Below are positions 62,752-64,000 of a stretch of 64,000 nt of DNA, in pieces. The stretch's first letter is position 1. Every line of letters starts with the position of its first letter. Under the pieces are notes generated by a model. The model searched no databases. It was not told where the DNA came from and worked only from the letters and a program-made list of their open reading frames with translations. The translations under genes were made by a program, and so were the position numbers. Origin of the DNA: Ruegeria sp. SCSIO 43209 (lineage in GTDB: Bacteria; Pseudomonadota; Alphaproteobacteria; Rhodobacterales; Rhodobacteraceae); NCBI RefSeq assembly GCF_019904295.1, contig NZ_CP065364.1, forward strand, positions 25,419 through 89,418, in the 5' to 3' direction.

Positions 62752-63768
62752 TCACATCTCGGCAGCGCGTTTCTTTACCCACCCAAGAAAGGCAGCGTCC
62801 GCGCTTTTGAGGCGAGGTTGGCCGGAGGCGTGCCACATGGCGCGCCAGTCGGCCTCCAGCGCATAGACATCCCAGCCAGGTATCAAGCGACGGGCGGTCT
62901 CGAAAGTCTCCGGGGCAAGCGCAGCCCCTGCTCCTGCGGCCTCCTCAATCACGGCCATCGGGCGCACGCAGATCATATCCCCCGGCTCCTCGGTGAGCGT
63001 GTAATCCGGCAACCGGCCATCACGAATGATCTCGCGCACCATGGCACGGAACACTCTGCGCGGAGAGGCCGAGCCCGACTTCTTGCAGAGCACCTCTATC
63101 GAAACCCGCCATTCCGGCTGACGTCCGCAATGCTTGCGTGCCAGCTCGTAAAGACGGCGCTCCAACGGGCGGCGCAGTCGGAAATACTCTCTATTCAAGG
63201 TCAAAACCGACTTCGCCAGTACGGCACGATAGAGCCAGTCAGACAGTGTGACCGCCACGCTGACCATACGGCCGCCGCGGGTACGCCGCACAATTTCCCA
63301 GCGTTCGATCAGACCGAACCCAGTGGTGACTTCGAGCGGATCATCCTTGGGACCCGTGGCGATATTGGTGGTGATGCGTGTGCCTGCCAAGCGCTCAAAG
63401 GCATCGCGCAGCCGTCGGTAGCCATCCCCGGAGGTTTCCCGCCCCGTCGCCAGCAGCAGGTCATGAGCGGTCAGCGTGAGTGTACGCGCCGTCGGTTTGC
63501 CTGCATTGAGCGCGGCCACCAACTGCGAGATACAAAAGATCAGGATATCTGCATCAAAGATCGTAGCGCGCCCTTTGACGGATGGCGTGACCACAACCTC
63601 CACATCATTGTGCCGGTATTCGAGTATGCGCCGATCTGGACGCGTCGAGAGGGAAAAGAGCGGATGCTCCATCGAAGCGAGATCATGTTTGGGCACCGCT
63701 GCAAAGAAATCGCAAACGAAAAAGTCCTCAGGTCCCGCCCCGCCGCCGGTCGCAATACCTGCATTCAT
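62752..63768 (-). CDS. repA: Plasmid replication initiator RepA (RPA family)
   Basis: 338 aa initiator of the roseobacter RepA plasmid type. EDFFVCDFFAAVPKHDLASM near the start, PLFSLSTRPDRRILEYRHN, ADILIFCISQLV, FERLAGTRITTNI and the winged-helix part (LNREYFRLRRPLERRLYELA followed by RKHCG) match the replication initiator protein A family. It should bind the 22-bp direct repeats upstream (63929-63994) and open the origin. Presence of repA shows that the window is on an independent replicon. Partition genes (parAB) are not in the window and may lie beyond the right edge. Confidence 0.92.
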   Translation of the reverse strand: MNAGIATGGGAGPEDFFVCDFFAAVPKHDLASMEHPLFSLSTRPDRRILEYRHNDVEVVVTPSVKGRATIFDADILIFCISQLVAALNAGKPTARTLTLTAHDLLLATGRETSGDGYRRLRDAFERLAGTRITTNIATGPKDDPLEVTTGFGLIERWEIVRRTRGGRMVSVAVTLSDWLYRAVLAKSVLTLNREYFRLRRPLERRLYELARKHCGRQPEWRVSIEVLCKKSGSASPRRVFRAMVREIIRDGRLPDYTLTEEPGDMICVRPMAVIEEAAGAGAALAPETFETARRLIPGWDVYALEADWRAMWHASGQPRLKSADAAFLGWVKKRAAEM

Positions 63769-63928
63769 CAGAAGGCTCCGATCCGCAATGCGGTCGGTAG
63801 AAAATATGTCATGGCTCTGCTCGATCCCACCGCGCTTGTCCCGATCAGGCTGCCCGGCTTTCGGTGTTTCATTAACACCCGACCCTAGGGGAGGGGTTCG
63901 ATTCTGTCCACAGGGCCACTGTTCAGAT

Positions 63929-63994
63929 CGTGGCTTCAGAGTCGCTCAAACGTGGGATCAGAATCACTCTATCGTGGCTTCAGAGTCACTTGAA
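63929..63994. repeat. Three 22-bp iterons upstream of repA, probable replication origin
   Basis: Direct repeats begin at 63929, 63951 and 63973, exactly 22 bases (two helical turns) apart. Consensus CGTGGCTTCAGAGTCACT with 2-4 differences in the middle copy. They lie 160 bases upstream of the repA start, the usual place for initiator-binding iterons. More copies may lie past the right edge. Confidence 0.85.
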
Positions 63995-64000
63995 GACAAA

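Noticed and set aside
62818..63888. 356-codon open frame on the plus strand
   Set aside because: Antisense to repA; composition is rich in Arg/His/Gly and no domain is seen.
63907..63928. Possible fourth iteron in phase with the three repeats
   Set aside because: Only a few bases agree with the consensus.
1..64000. CRISPR arrays, rRNA or tRNA genes
   Set aside because: No regular repeat-spacer pattern and no rRNA or tRNA-like sequence noticed while reading; the only regular repeats are the repA iterons.

Overview
The window looks like part of an extrachromosomal replicon of an alphaproteobacterium, most likely a marine Rhodobacterales (Roseobacter-group) strain. The right end carries a RepA-type plasmid initiator (62752-63768, minus strand) with three 22-bp direct repeats (iterons) in front of it. 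Nearly everything else is cell-surface polysaccharide biosynthesis, including a complete dTDP-L-rhamnose operon (rmlCBDA). A RepA plasmid with a rhamnose operon and an EPS island matches the 'biofilm plasmid' type known from roseobacters. The left edge cuts a polyketide synthase gene, so the replicon is larger than 64 kb.

Layout. 1-10.5 kb: a three-gene PKS / glycosyltransferase / NRPS operon. The NRPS is an unusual fusion: formyltransferase, a condensation-domain vestige, and an adenylation domain interrupted by a luciferase-like monooxygenase, then a carrier protein. It is followed by a decayed phosphopantetheinyl transferase gene. 11-13.5 kb: a transposase relic, an initiating sugar-phosphate transferase and a secreted protein with a VPLP-type exosortase sorting tail. 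14.1-18.1 kb: a tightly coupled four-gene operon that matches the mycobacterial decaprenyl-phosphoryl-arabinose pathway (HAD-UbiA, GtrA, DprE1, DprE2). 18.2-34.3 kb: acyltransferase, glycosyltransferases, polysaccharide deacetylase, an AftB-like membrane glycosyltransferase, methyltransferase, a coupled run of sugar-nucleotide genes (GDPD, HAD, nucleotidyltransferase, cupin, nucleotidyltransferase, WavE), Wzx flippase and Wzy polymerase. 34.4-44.7 kb: beta-helix protein, AsnB-type amidotransferase, exosortase fused to EpsI, more transferases and an SGNH-like lipoprotein. 44.7-50.6 kb: PrsT-like TPR lipoprotein (frameshifted), P-loop CpsD-like protein, chain-length protein and ExeA-like ATPase, the usual exosortase/EPS companions. 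51.2-55.5 kb: rml operon and a WecG/TagA transferase. 56-60.4 kb: intact phosphopantetheinyl transferase, galE, a ketosynthase relic, outer-membrane barrel and Wza-like exporter. 60.7-63.8 kb: tyrosine recombinase, membrane protein, repA.

How the parts fit. Sugar-nucleotide genes (rml, galE, two nucleotidyltransferases) and the polyprenyl-arabinose module supply donors. An ExoY-type transferase starts a lipid-linked unit, which the glycosyltransferases extend and decorate. Wzx, Wzy, the chain-length protein, Wza and the barrel then flip, polymerise and export it. The exosortase and its substrate probably link a protein to this matrix. The PKS/NRPS operon would make a separate, possibly glycosylated, small molecule; its carrier proteins are probably activated by the intact transferase at 56 kb, since the copy beside the NRPS is dead. 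Five different transposase relics (IS200/IS605, IS110, IS3 twice, IS21) plus relic PPTase and ketosynthase genes show that the island was assembled and eroded by recombination.
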